Assembly: GCA_026874595.1 (NCBI GenBank)
Contig: CM049310.1
Location: 8,620,001-8,684,000, forward strand
Length of the DNA stretch: 64,000 nt
DNA from: Sipunculus nudus
Taxonomy: Eukaryota > Annelida > Sipuncula > Golfingiida > Sipunculidae
Direction of reading: 5' to 3'
Below are positions 11,726 through 23,175 of this stretch, piece by piece (position 1 is the first letter of the stretch; the number at the start of each line of letters is the position of its first letter). The position numbers and the translations under genes were made by a program. The notes beneath the pieces are model-generated. The model did not search any database, was not told the DNA's origin, and was given only the letters and a program-made list of their open reading frames with translations.

Positions 11726-12997
11726 CTCGGGAACTGTTTTTCAAACATCAAAGTGCATGGAAGGGCAATTATTTATCTTTTATCAAAGTTTTTTACGTAA
11801 ATTTCATTATCTTGGAGACTACTTAATAAAATCAGATATTGTTTGCTAAATATGTGAAACGTGCATCAAAACACAAAGAAGAACAATGTCCGAGCGACTT
11901 TTCAATTAATCTATAAATTGCTGCAAAAAATAAATTCAATATTATTTGATGGGGGGGGGGGGGGGTCCAAGGTGACGCGCGGCGCTTGAGAAACCAACAT
12001 TTTTGGCCTTATTTGTTGTTATTTTTCAACCGATGTCTTTTCTAATGGGTTGAAAATGGGTTTCTCTACACACATACATAAACCTCATCGGCATTAAAAA
12101 TAAGAAACGAGCACATTTAGATGATATACCCAAAACGAATAATTTATATAACCCATGAAACGCTGGCTCTCGTTTTATCATATTAATTTAACCATAAACA
12201 AATACAGAGGTGTTACAAATGTGGAGGTTTAATACAGTTTAATGATATACATGAACTTGGTGTACTGTTAATGGTAATGTTATCTTTATGTTAACAAGAC
12301 TGATGCCTTACACTAATCATTTTATTATAACACTCATTTACCAAGACTCCGTGAAATGTGTCTGACCTTTGCAAAATAAATGTCAGCCGGGGGCATAACG
12401 GGCCCTTTACATTATTTATGATGTCACTTTTTTTTTGACAGGAATTGCATCACTGGCCATGTAAGGAATGTAGAATATTATGAATATGTAGCCAACAACG
12501 AGGACATTACAAGCTTGCATCTTCATAATTTTTCTGTTACTTTTTGTATCGTGTCGCCTGCAGTTGCCTTTGCGCTGCCTGGCTATAAATAGACATTGTA
12601 TGACGATACCATGCATGAATTTTGTAATTCTGGCGCAATATAAGTACTTAGCCCTACCGTAAACATTTGCTACACACACGTTTTTTATGATGATGACCTA
12701 ATAATCGTGAAATTCTTGGTAGTAAAATCTTTTGCACGAATAAATCATTTAACACAGCAGTTTTTTCTGCCATGTTTTCTTAGGAATTCGAAATATGGTG
12801 ACCTTGATCTTCAAGGTCAAATCTATGCCTCCTGCAAAGCCGTTCTAGTATATTAATTATATTTTCATATAATATATTTTTATACTTGGTCTACAATCAC
12901 AAAGAATGGCCAACTATAGGAAGGCCATCTGGTGGAAACACCGGATAAAAAATTCACCTTTGGTTTTGTACTCCCTGAAAAGCTAAAAAAGCTGGAC

Positions 12998-13057
<60 letters not shown>

Positions 13058-13371
13058 GAATATAGAAAGTACCCCCGTATGCCTCATTACGAATGGAGCC
13101 CGGGGAGGCTAAAGTACCCATGCCCACCACATAAAGGTATAGCCTATATCACTCTAAATGAAAAAGAGGAACACTTTCAGTTTGATCTTTAATCGATTAG
13201 TTTTCGACCTTTGTCAGAAATAAAAAGCTTTGTTTGATTTGTCTTGATATTCTTTCGGGTCTGTTCACGTCCCACGCCAAGACAACTTTTGGGCCCATTT
13301 ATTTGATTTCAATTATTGGAGTATGCGGTTATGTCTAAAATCTAGCTTCTATAAAATTTTCATATAGATTT
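11726..13371. other. Intronic sequence, simple repeats only
   Basis: Contains a G15 homopolymer (11951-11965) and a TA dinucleotide array (about 13002-13054). No coding or element signature is recognised elsewhere. Confidence 0.55.
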
Positions 13372-14900
13372 TTGCAAAATACTTTTTTATCATAAATTTG
13401 GATCATCATTTAAATAAAAATCGATGATTGCATTTTTTTTCTGTTTCCATCTTTGAAAAAGGCGGCCATATTAAAATTAGGGTTATATATATTGTTACAG
13501 GTGCTATTTTTATTATGTGACACGGGCGTAACTCCTGTTGTGGCACTCGTGTCTGGCCGCGAATTACATTTTATGTTTAATCCGTACTGGTTGAACTCTC
13601 GTTGTCATGTTTAGCCTTTGGTTTTCACGCTTGGTCGTGGGTCACGTGATGAGCCTGGTATGTGGAGATACACAGCGCTGTTTTTCTGAAGAATTCCTGA
13701 AATAACAGCAGAGCAGATTCCAGCGGACGCAGAAGCGTGTGTCAGGATCTTATCCGACGAATGCGGCAATTATAGATTTTTAAAGACTTTCCCCTGAATT
13801 TTATGCATTTGGACTTCAGTTTACTTTCTGGGTTGTTGCAAGAACTTGCAACTTGGACAGTCATTCTCTGAGAGTTTACATTTAAAGGACTTATCGTTGT
13901 GATGGTGTTGGTATCCAGGTACTGTGCACATACATTATTTTCTCTGTGATTGTATTTACTTGTTGCTATAACGCTGTTTTACTGTATAATTGTATTGATT
14001 TAGTGTATTGTAATGTTAGGGTTGTTTTAAGAATAAATTATAGTTATTTGTTAACAAAAAAACACTGACTTCTTTATTCATTCCCCTAGACATTTCACGC
14101 TGCCTAGTGTTACAGAATCTAAATTTTTTTATCTCCATTACAAAACTTGTGTTCATCACGCATACGTGATCTGTTTATATTAGTTTCCGTTACAATATAT
14201 CACTCGAAAATCGCATTCTAGAAAGAGTTAATTCGTTAACAATTTGAAAGTCCTCAACAGAAAACTTTTCTTAGTTGACTCATGGGTAATTTTTCCTTAA
14301 AAAATCGATTTCTGCTACAAAAAAATTGTATTTGCCATATTTAATGGGATATTTTGCATGAATTTGCGTGAAATTAATAATATGATAAATAAATCTGTTG
14401 ATTATTTGGCTTTTTATAGAAAGGTTTAAGTAGCTTGGGTACATAATATTCAAACTTGATAAGATATAACGTATTTCTATATAAAATGTTATATTTTTTA
14501 ATTAATAAAATGTAGATAACTTATGCAAATTATTCAAATTACTGAGATTAAAGGTAGTTACATCATAATGGAAATAGTTGCTTATAATTAGTAATAAACT
14601 TGTCAGCCTCAGCGATAATGTATTGTTTTTCATTTTTAAAGCTAATATTCCGTCATTTTGTACATTTGAATGTATATATCCAATAGGAATGGTGGTAGTG
14701 AAGGATTTTTTTCTTTGAAATTGAATGTAATTTGAAAGCATATATGAAGGGTGACTAAATGCTTTGTCTGCTTATACTTAGGCAAATTCGTCTCCCCTTC
14801 TAGTTGTCCAGTGAATATACAATCAGCTAATCTGCATATGTAATGAGCAAAATGTCGAATCGTAATTATCGTGGATTTATGATGCGTATAATATTGCATT
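13372..14900. repeat. Left arm of a long imperfect inverted repeat
   Basis: Matches the reverse complement of about 17965-18778 over long stretches. Shared strings include TTTGGATCAT, AAAATCGATG, ATCACTCGAAA, TATTTGGCTTTT, TTGATAAGATATAACGTA, TTTTTAATTAATAAAATG and GCATATG(T)AATGAGCA. Compared with the right arm, the left arm carries an insertion at about 13490-14200 that contains the probable LTR. Confidence 0.8.
13516..14114 (+). mobile_element. Probable solo LTR, 599 bp
   Basis: Starts TGTGACACGGGCG and ends CTAGTGTTACA, so the TG...CA ends form the short inverted repeat TGTGACAC/GTGTTACA. A polyadenylation signal AATAAA (14032-14037) lies about 80 bp before the end, as in an R-U5 region. 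No 5-bp target duplication is evident (TATTA against GAATC) and no internal retroviral-type genes adjoin, so a solo or decayed LTR is inferred. Confidence 0.5.
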
Positions 14901-15954
14901 CGTTGGTGATTTATGACAAGTGTGCTTCCCTAGGTGCTGTGTTTAAATTGGTCTAACCCCTTCGATAGTCCACTGAATATATAATTAGCTAATTTCGTTT
15001 GATTGAGCAATGGATCAACTAGTGATCATCATGTTTCTGTGCGAAATAAGCGTGCAACATATACATCTTTGGGTCTCTGATGTTATGAAGCATATTTTTG
15101 CATAATATAAGTAACAGTATAATTGTACTACTTAAATAAACTTTGCAAACGATTAAGGAAATAATTGTGCTTTAATATTCAGTGGCGGATCCAGAGGGTG
15201 CCTCCCCCACCCCCACCCCCCGTTAAGCTGATACATATCCCATTTTTTCTATATATCTTTGCCCTAGTTATTCGTAATTAATTTTTTCAGATTTCCTTTA
15301 TATTTCCTAGCAATGAGATTATTAAATTATCCACAGTGTATGACTTTCCAATTCATAAGTTGAGGATGATTTACCCCATATTATGAGAGTATCCAAATAT
15401 TTCTATAACGAGGGAAGGAGTTTGTCCCTAATTACACTCTGCTGGGTTAAACACCAAGGAACTCCCCCCCCCCCCCCCCCCCCCCCACATATACTTCATT
15501 CGCCTGTTCGTTAGGCTCGGCTCCCCGTCATATACCTGAACTCACTTTCTGTGCTCTGCTGGGTCCGTTACGGTGGCAGAAAAAATGGGGATCCTGGACC
15601 CCTCCCATGGATCCACTTCTGAGTGAATATCCTCATTTTGAAATAAATATAATTATTAAAGCAGGCCCCACGTTAATATACTCCCACCCCGTAAAGTTTG
15701 ACTACTTTTTGCAAAATCAGAATAGTAAGAGAATAGTAGTTAGGGAAATAAAATCCTGCTATTTTATATGACAGGTACCTCAAAATGTCCACTTTATATT
15801 GACTATTTAAAAAATATCCAAATATGGGAGGGGACACCCTCTCTCTTACCCTCTAACAGCATGTACTTGTAATTAACTTTAAGGAAACATGGTAAAATAA
15901 GTGAAATAAAAAAGATTTACATTTTCATAGACTGAACTATTACATATTAATATA

Positions 15955-15994
<40 letters not shown>

Positions 15995-17964
15995 ATATAT
16001 ATATATATTAAATTTACAAAACAAAATTTTAAGAACTTAGTTAAAAAATACCCGTCAGCCACCGACCCAATATAAGCGCCCCCATGTTCTCGAATTTGTA
16101 GATCCGCCACAGTTATTGAAGCATAAATTTGGCGGTTAACCGGTTATGAGGTGCATGCAGAGGGTGTCATACACGTTCTTGTGAAAAGAATATATATTTT
16201 ATCCCTTTTAGGTTTAAGGATGTTTGTAGTATATGCCTTTGGTCATGCTCTTTTACTTTTGTTTCATTCCTCTTAAGGCAACCGATGATCTTATTGTATT
16301 GATCTATTATAATAATCGTACTGTCAAAGCTATATGACTGATCATTTGTTTCCTCTTGCATCTATTAATAAATCTGAGCTACGTATCACGCCAGCACATA
16401 TCCATCTATGTGTTTGAATCACATATGTATGTGCTATTTAATCATGTAAAATTTATGACATTTCCATCTGTTAGAGTGTCATTCAACTGCATGGCACATG
16501 AATTATGTTATGACAAAAAAAACTACTCTTGAGATGTTATACGTTGTTGAAATATATGTTAAAACGGCACATATTGTGAAATATAACATGCGGATAAATA
16601 CTTTTTGGGTTTTACCTTGCCCATTTCAAATCCTTATCTTAATGTCTTATATTGAATGAGCTATAGAGTATGGATTACATCCTTAGTTGATATGTGGAAA
16701 CTGAACTGCCCTGGTTAAATGGTCAAGTACATGTCCGATTTATCCAAGTTTACGGATTTCTATTATTCAAAATGTATACTTCCCTATCCATAAGTAATAT
16801 TTGCGCGATAAGCTTCATCACATGAATATTTTATTTGATATCTACTGATGCATGATGTGATCATATTTACGATTACTTATACATTACCTGTATGAAAGTG
16901 TGCGTTTAATTCACATTATAAAAAAAATCATTATATATTGATCGAATTACGTATGTCATATGTTCTTTCATAACAAGGAGCTCTACACCTATTAATAAAC
17001 TACAAAATGGAGGGACAGTTGTTTGTATATATACAGCAGAAAATGTTTTTTAATAACTTCCCTGTAATATACGTGCCATATGTAAGAAATTTAACTGAGA
17101 CCAAAAGAAAAGAGCAATGTAAACCTGCATGTGAGAGGCTTTGGGTAAGAGAGAGGGAGTGAAAGAGCCATTATAAAACTGTCTGCTTTGACCTTATAAA
17201 TTTGTGATAGGCCTATACATGTATTGTAATGGACTTTTATATGATGAAATAAAAATAAAATATGCACTTACGCAAACGCTACATTACAATCAAAGTATGA
17301 TATGTATGATATTCACTAAATGCATTAGTTAAAATGTGTACAGCATACTGTAAACTGAACATTTATATTTCTGTAACATGTGATGTCGGAATACTAAAGT
17401 AAATGTCATTCCAGTGCTTATGTTTTGACATGCTAAAATAAATTAGATTCTAATATTAACACGTAGTAGTCTTTTATTCGAAAACACTGGCACCCTTACC
17501 TTTACACATATATCTTCAAGTGTCGTTAGTTTATATAAAATGTCAATTTCATGAACCATTTATCACCCATTTTCAATGACGTTTACTCAAGCACTTTGTA
17601 CGTTAACAGAATTACCCATTATCACTCTTCTTGCTCAGATGGTTCGCATTGTGATCATTCTTTGACCATATTGGTTTATTACTTGGATAGAAAATTAGTA
17701 TTTTCCTGTGAAAACATCATCCTTAGTGGTAAATTGTCAATACGCTCTGCAAACATCATTACTCCTGGAAGGAATAACATATTCACGAATTCACTTTAAG
17801 TCAAATATCAAACGAACATGAGTTGGACATCCTATGTTCTTTATTTCTGTTAATTCATGCTGATATGAATTAATTAAAATATTTCCTTAAATTGGTACAT
17901 CAAGTTAATTAAATTATAAAGTACATGTCAAATGTTGGCCTCTCACACCTTGACATCAATAACC
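14901..17964. other. Spacer between the inverted-repeat arms
   Basis: Holds hAT-like terminal sequences (listed separately), a C23 homopolymer at 15464-15486 and a TA array at about 15958-16008. The part just after the left arm (14940-15030) partly duplicates the motif order GTCCA(C/G)TGAATATA...GCTAAT of the arm. No gene is seen. Confidence 0.5.
15180..15621. mobile_element. hAT-like short element with CAG...CTG termini
   Basis: The left end is CAGTGGCGGATCCAGAGGG and the right end ends in GGATCCACTTCTG, which are inverted versions of a CAGNNGYGGATCC terminus typical of hAT-type MITEs. A further terminus, GATCCGCCACAG, lies at 16101-16112 and could instead be the true right end. No 8-bp target duplication is clear for either choice. 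Confidence 0.5.
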
Positions 17965-18778
17965 AATGTATGTTACATTTTTCACCAGACGATCGATCAT
18001 GATTCGACAAGCTGCTCATTGCATATGTAAATTAGTAAACTGTACATTTAATCACGCTAAATATATGCTCTCAAATAACATCATTTTTTAATTATTTTTT
18101 CATTTAGTGTCGCTATTCCCAATTGGCATATTCATATTTAGTAAATTTTACATATTTTGCAAATTAGGTGAAAAACACAAACATAAAAAAATCAGCTTTA
18201 AAAATAAAAAACAATACATATGACGGCTAATAAGTGACATGATAAGCAACTATTTAATTAGCCATAATGTGAAATAATAGGCAAATATTTAAGTTATGAT
18301 TTTCTAAGGAAAGACCACAACGATTTATCTCAATAATTTGTCTAATTTGCATATTTTATTTGCATTTTATTAATTAAAAGATATGGGAGTTCATATAGAC
18401 ATACGTTATATCTTATCAAATTTGAATATGAATTGTACCCGAAATACTTTACTCTTTCTATAAAAGCCAAATATTCCATAGATTTATATATTATATAATT
18501 AATTTATGCAAATAATCTCATCTAACATGAAAAATACAATTTTTTTTATTGCTCTTAAGGAAAAATTTTTCCAGAATCAGTAAAGAAAAGATGTCTATTG
18601 AGCATTATAAAATTGTTCTTGGGTTATCCTGGTCCATTAATATTATGGGGGTTTCGAGTGATATATAACCATGATTTTAATATGGCCACCATTTATCCAA
18701 GATGGCGGAAGAGAAAATGCAAACATCGATTTTTAGGTACAATATGATCCAAAGTTATGAAAAAAGTTTGTTTGCTAA
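17965..18778. repeat. Right arm of the long imperfect inverted repeat
   Basis: Reverse-complement counterpart of 13372-14900 without the 0.7-kb insertion. The sequence from 18650 outward (GTTTCGAGTGATATAT, then the ATGGCCACCAT region) aligns to both sides of the insertion in the left arm. Confidence 0.8.
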
Positions 18779-19173
18779 AATCCAAAACAAAATTGACAGT
18801 ATGATACAATTGCACGTATACTGTTACTCCCTTTTCAAAATACCGGGAGCTACAAATGTCTAGCCCGATCGAAAGTTCAGTGCATGTGAAGCAGAGCAAG
18901 AGAGGTTTCCAAAAAAGTAACAGACGAAGGTGTTGATGTGACATGTATCCCGTCAACATCAGCTACTGCATGTAAATAAAATGCAACAGGTCAAGGCTGT
19001 TAAAACACTTCATGGTTTAATTTTATGTGTATTGCTTAAGAGCTCTCGCCTTTTTAACAGACGTGACTTGGTTATTTAAATGTCAACATGTGTAGGTGTC
19101 TCTTTAGCCGCGCCATGAAGTGCTTATATAATCTCCTGTCATAGATATTCTCCTAATAGATAAATAAATATAT

Positions 19174-19225
<52 letters not shown>

Positions 19226-19459
19226 TGAGATCACAATGATATCATAGCATGATCACATCTGATCTCACCATGTGACATTCTGGACATTTGCGTGAGGTTA
19301 AGATTTAAGTCAATGTGAGGTCATTATGTTGGATATGTTTCATATATAAAGCCTTTTTTATTATGCGTGATCCTTAAACATGCGTAAAGATACGACAGAC
19401 TTAAAAGTGAGTGCCTAAAAATGTTTTTAACTTGAAAAGGAACTACAAGGTTACATATA
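18779..19459. other. Intronic sequence, TA array only
   Basis: A TA dinucleotide array occupies about 19177-19223. An 88-codon minus-strand open frame overlapping 18693-18959 has no recognisable domain. Confidence 0.5.
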
Positions 19460-20593
19460 CAGTCTAACCTCTTTCATTCACCAACCTTGACCGGGGAATT
19501 TTCTGGCGGTAAGCGAGGGTGGCGGTTGATCGAGGGGGGGGGAGTCAAAATGGGATGAGCAGGGTAGTTTAAATCGGGCATTTATTAGGCTCGTTTTTAA
19601 GTAGTCATTTTTAAAACAACATTTTAAAACTGTGTACAAATGTTATTACTTTATTCACATAGAAAGAACAATTTAAAAACAATTATAGAAAAATACAGTG
19701 TGTACAAATTATTTACAAAGATACACATGTATAACATATACGGTAAAAATATAAAATTCTCCACGGTTCTCCTTGTGCCGTTTCTCTTTCATCCGAGTCT
19801 GCCCCGAAAGAATTCCGTAAAGGAGCATTGTGTACCAGCTTGTGACTGGGGAGCTGATATTCTTTGGTCCATCCTGTAAAATGCGCCAATATCGGACTGA
19901 TCGCTGTAGTTCGAACTCTCGAAATATCGCAAGACGGTTTCACGGCCTGGTGGACTTCGGCGGATGTGTTTAGGGGTTGGGGGACTATTTCCTCAGGATC
20001 ACAGGCTGGACTGGCTGTATCATCACTGCCTGTCACTGTTTCCACGATATCTTGATCAAAGGCTGTGCCGTTCCGATGTTCTGATCAGCATTGACGAATT
20101 CCTGAGGAGATATACGTGCACTGTGGTCAATCCCAAGGCTACCCGTAACTCTTTGTAGAAGCGGAAGGATACTGTTTGCTTCTGGACCGTCCTGCCGATC
20201 AACACCGGTCACTCGGCTGATGACTGCTGTCCCCAATCAACTAAAGGGTGTTAAGTCATTAATTAATTAGTGGCACCGGGTACTTGATCAGTAAAAGGCA
20301 GTGTAGCGTGACATGTTGTAAACAGAGACGCGGCCAGGTCAGCTGAGCCCGAGCGATAACACACCGGCTTCATGAAATATTCCCGACTTGTCTTAAGTTG
20401 GAATCAGTAAGTTGGCGAATGATTAAGGGAAATGTCGCACATTTTGGTTAAAAAAAACACCTGGCGGATGGCGGGTAGCGAGGCTGGCAAACGAACGAGG
20501 TAAATAAGTAGTATGGAAATCGGGACTTTGTCATTTATAGGTGGTTGGCGAGGTTGGCGGATAAACAAGGGGCGAATGAAAGAGGTTAGAGTG
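19460..20593 (-). mobile_element. Decayed Tigger/pogo-type DNA transposon, 1.13 kb
   Basis: The left terminus is CAGTCTAACCTCTTTCATTC and the reverse complement of the right terminus is CACTCTAACCTCTTTCATTC, one mismatch in 20 bases. CAG ends beside a TA (left flank TA, right flank CA) fit the Tc1/mariner-pogo pattern. The interior carries a frameshifted transposase C-terminus on the minus strand. At 1.13 kb it is far shorter than an intact Tigger (about 2.5 kb), so it is an internally deleted copy. Confidence 0.8.
19789..20236 (-). pseudogene. Tigger-like (DDE/CENP-B superfamily) transposase C-terminal remnant
   Basis: Read on the minus strand, consecutive frames give PQEFVNADQNIGTAQP, then DQDIVETVTGSDD and an acidic/proline stretch, then TVLRYFESSNYSDQSDIGAF, ending at a stop codon at 19789-19791. 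This order (short aromatic/acidic segment, D-x-x-I-V, acidic linker, LRYFE helix) is the usual tail of Tigger transposases. At least two frameshifts separate the segments and the catalytic DDE core is absent, so it cannot make an active enzyme. The family call rests on recall of the domain, not a search. Confidence 0.72.
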
Positions 20594-20960
20594 CACGCTG
20601 AAAAAAAATTTAATTTCATTACTATGAAACCTCTCTTCTACAAGGGATGGAGGGCTTATAGGGGTTGACGGGTTTATTTCTATATGAATATACTCAAGTC
20701 AACATTTTTTAAAGTTTTCCCGAATGCATAAACCATTCACGAGAACATCTTTTTTTTTTTCTTTTTTTTTTTTTTACTTCTGCCGGCGTTTGCCCCAGAC
20801 CTCCAATAATGCTGATTTTCAAACATTGACCTTTCATCAAAGTGATAGTCATAAAGGTGATATATATAGGCACTCTTATATATAATATGGAGTCATACTG
20901 TCAGGTGTTACCTTGTCATTATTATCATTCTTGTTTACCATAATGGCTCTTATTCAACAG

Positions 20961-21888
20961 GTATGTCTGGATGAAGCTCCCAAGAGACCAAGAAGAAGAA
21001 GTCACCCGGACAGGTCATTCTTTTTCCAACCCTGTGCTGGTTGGCTGCGCTTTTGCTGCGTATAGGAACTACTTCTTTTCTATTGGCGGATTGTTTGAAG
21101 GCCTGGAAGTGTGGGGCGGCGAGAACCACGAACTGTCGTTCCTGTCTTGGATGTGTGGCGGAGGAATACGAACAGTTCCTTGTTCACGCGTCGGTCACGT
21201 GTTCAAGTCATTTGCATTTCAGTTTCTCGAAGACGCTTCCGATACTATCCAAAAGAATTTAATGATGGTCGCGGATGTCTGGATGGATAATTATAAAAAC
21301 TATTTTTACGCTTGTTCTAAACCTTTTGGATTCCGGAATTTGACCTACAGCAGCAAACAGTTAACGGCTGTGAAAAATCGAATGGTGTTAAAAGACAAAC
21401 TTAAGTGCCATAATTTTGACTGGTATATCACTAATATAGCGCCCGATGTACCAACTCCGTCAAATGACGTCACAATGTTCGGTGAAATTTATAATTTTTA
21501 TCTTTCGGGTTGTTTTCACGTACTCCCCGATGATGTGATTGGTGTATCAGAAGAATGTTTTAGTCATAAGCTCAATCCACAAGACTATTTTACTCTCACA
21601 CCCAAAGGTCGACTGAAACACAGGGATAAATGTATAACCGCTAATGATTACATCCTTATTGTGAGGGATTGTCCTGTAGGGGACCTAGAAACGTTCGGCA
21701 GGTGGACGTATGTGGGTACACCGGATGCGTTTAGACTTGTTTTCGATCTAAAGGGAAACAGACGATGTGTGATGCAGGCAACAAGTTCATCACCATATGA
21801 GGGTCAGCAAATGCCACAACTCGTCCCTTGCGACACCAAAGAGCCATTCCAACAATGGTCCATTACCCATGTGTGTGATTTTACATAG
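20961..21888 (+). CDS. GALNT-like gene A, terminal exon (GT-A C-terminus and lectin domain)
   Basis: This exon begins after TTCAACAG and completes the split Lys codon from the first exon. It encodes the rest of the GT-A fold, including VGCAFAAYRNYFFSIGG, the Gal/GalNAc-T motif EVWGGENHELSF (Trp-Gly-Gly-Glu-Asn at 21112-21126) and CSRVGHVFK, whose His is expected to be the third metal ligand. The family-typical VADVWMDNYKNYFY and a Cys-rich C-terminal ricin-type lectin domain follow. The lectin part keeps a QQW but lacks clear CLD motifs, so its sugar binding may be altered. The stop is TAG at 21886-21888. The visible joined protein is 482 residues and lacks only its N-terminus. Gene B ends in one homologous large exon too. 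Confidence 0.94.
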
Positions 21889-21920
21889 AACGCACAATAT
21901 TTCCATAATCTTATACTTGA

Positions 21921-21926
21921 AATAAA
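21921..21926 (+). promoter_or_regulatory. Polyadenylation signal of GALNT-like gene A
   Basis: AATAAA lies 33 bases after the stop codon, which would give a very short 3' UTR. Confidence 0.6.
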
Positions 21927-22112
21927 TATTGCATTTTAAATTCATAACTGCTTACGTTAATATTTTACCCGAAACTGCTTTTGATACGACGGTTGCCGTT
22001 TCTTATAACGTTCCTTTGTATTTGTAACAAGTTTTCGCATGCTCTAAAAGCGTTAGGGACAATGCACACGTCTTATCAGCTTTATATACACCAAGTTTAT
22101 TTTAACTTAAGG

Positions 22113-22381
22113 TGTGTTTCAATGTTCGCGTATGTGCGTATATGCGTGAAAACAGATGTGTTTCCATGTGCGTGTAAATGCGTGAACTAGCAAACGTATA
22201 TATTTGTACACTGGATCAAGCAGGCCTTCCACCATGGTAAAGTTCACGCAGACCCTATGCGTGAAAATCGCTCCGGTGGCAAATTCCATGCACATATATA
22301 TGCTGACGGACACATGGAAACACCCCAGTTTCAAAATCATATGAGCGTTTTTTTCACGCATATACGCGCACATGGAAACGG
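22113..22381. mobile_element. Palindromic short element (about 270 bp)
   Basis: The left end, GTGTTTCAATGTTCGCGTATG followed by GCGTGAAAA, is inverted at the right end as TTTTTCACGCATATACGCGC and CATGGAAACG. TTTCCATGTG and GCGTGAA motifs recur internally in both orientations. It is probably a MITE-like fold-back element; family unknown. Confidence 0.5.
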
Positions 22382-23175
22382 TTGTTACTTTGTTACGTTT
22401 CATTGAATTATTCATGAAATTAAGCGCTGGACGGCAACCAATATGACTAATTTAATTATCACTCATCTATGCAGGCACCCAAGGGGGTATGTATGTAGAG
22501 TGATATTTGGCGCGTTTGGCAAAATAAAATCCATATAGCGCCACCTGTCTTCGCTTAGTTGAACTTAACCTAATCATCAAGCGTGACAGTCATACTATTG
22601 CATGGCAACGATATTTGAATTTTCTGTGAATCTGAAAATGTTGATCTGCTATTTAGAGATTATTTATAATTGTAATAAAATGCCCTCGTAATTTATTTAA
22701 AAGGCGGAAAGAATGCAAACAAAAAAGGAACTCCTGCTTGGCCATTAAATCTGAAGACATGGGGGAAAAAGGAAGGGGACATTCCACAGAATTTCTTGGA
22801 TTCCCTTTGCATAATATCTTTAATATCAATGATATCGTACAGAAATGCTGTGAGTAAGTAACCTCCATGTGTTAAAATGTTTTACATTCAAGTCATGTTT
22901 ATTTATTTCCTCCTCCTCGGTATTTAAACCTGTTGCAAACGTATGATAACGTCCTCTCAGAACGAAACGACTGGTATGTATTCCCAAGAGCAAAAAAAAA
23001 AAAAAAAAAATAACCATTTGAGGTTCAGGCCTCAGTGCTCTCATATAAACGCATGGATTCGATTTTTTGTCACATGCAAAACGTTTACAGGCGGACGGAT
23101 GGACAAACAGGTGGACCAGTGCCGAATCCAGGATATCTTTAAAGTTGAGATGATTGCTTGCTTGAAATCATTTTT
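22382..23175. other. Intergenic sequence, poly-A tract
   Basis: An A homopolymer of about 20 bases lies at about 22991-23010. No gene or element is recognised. Confidence 0.45.

Larger units (their letters stand above)
524..20960 (+). other. 20.4-kb phase-2 intron of GALNT-like gene A
   Basis: The intron runs from donor GTAAGT (524) to acceptor TTCAACAG (ending 20960) and splits a codon after its second base. It contains the 52-bp minisatellite complex, several DNA-transposon relics, a probable solo LTR and a long inverted repeat, all listed separately. I found no additional GALNT exon in it: the amino-acid sequence flanking the junction is contiguous by comparison with gene B, so none is missing. 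Confidence 0.85.

Noticed and set aside
13516-14114. Full-length LTR retrotransposon
   Set aside because: Only one LTR-like block is present and no gag, protease, RT or integrase frame adjoins it.
19713-20045. 110-codon minus-strand frame as an independent gene
   Set aside because: It is one of several shifted frames of the Tigger transposase remnant; the authentic tail changes frame twice.
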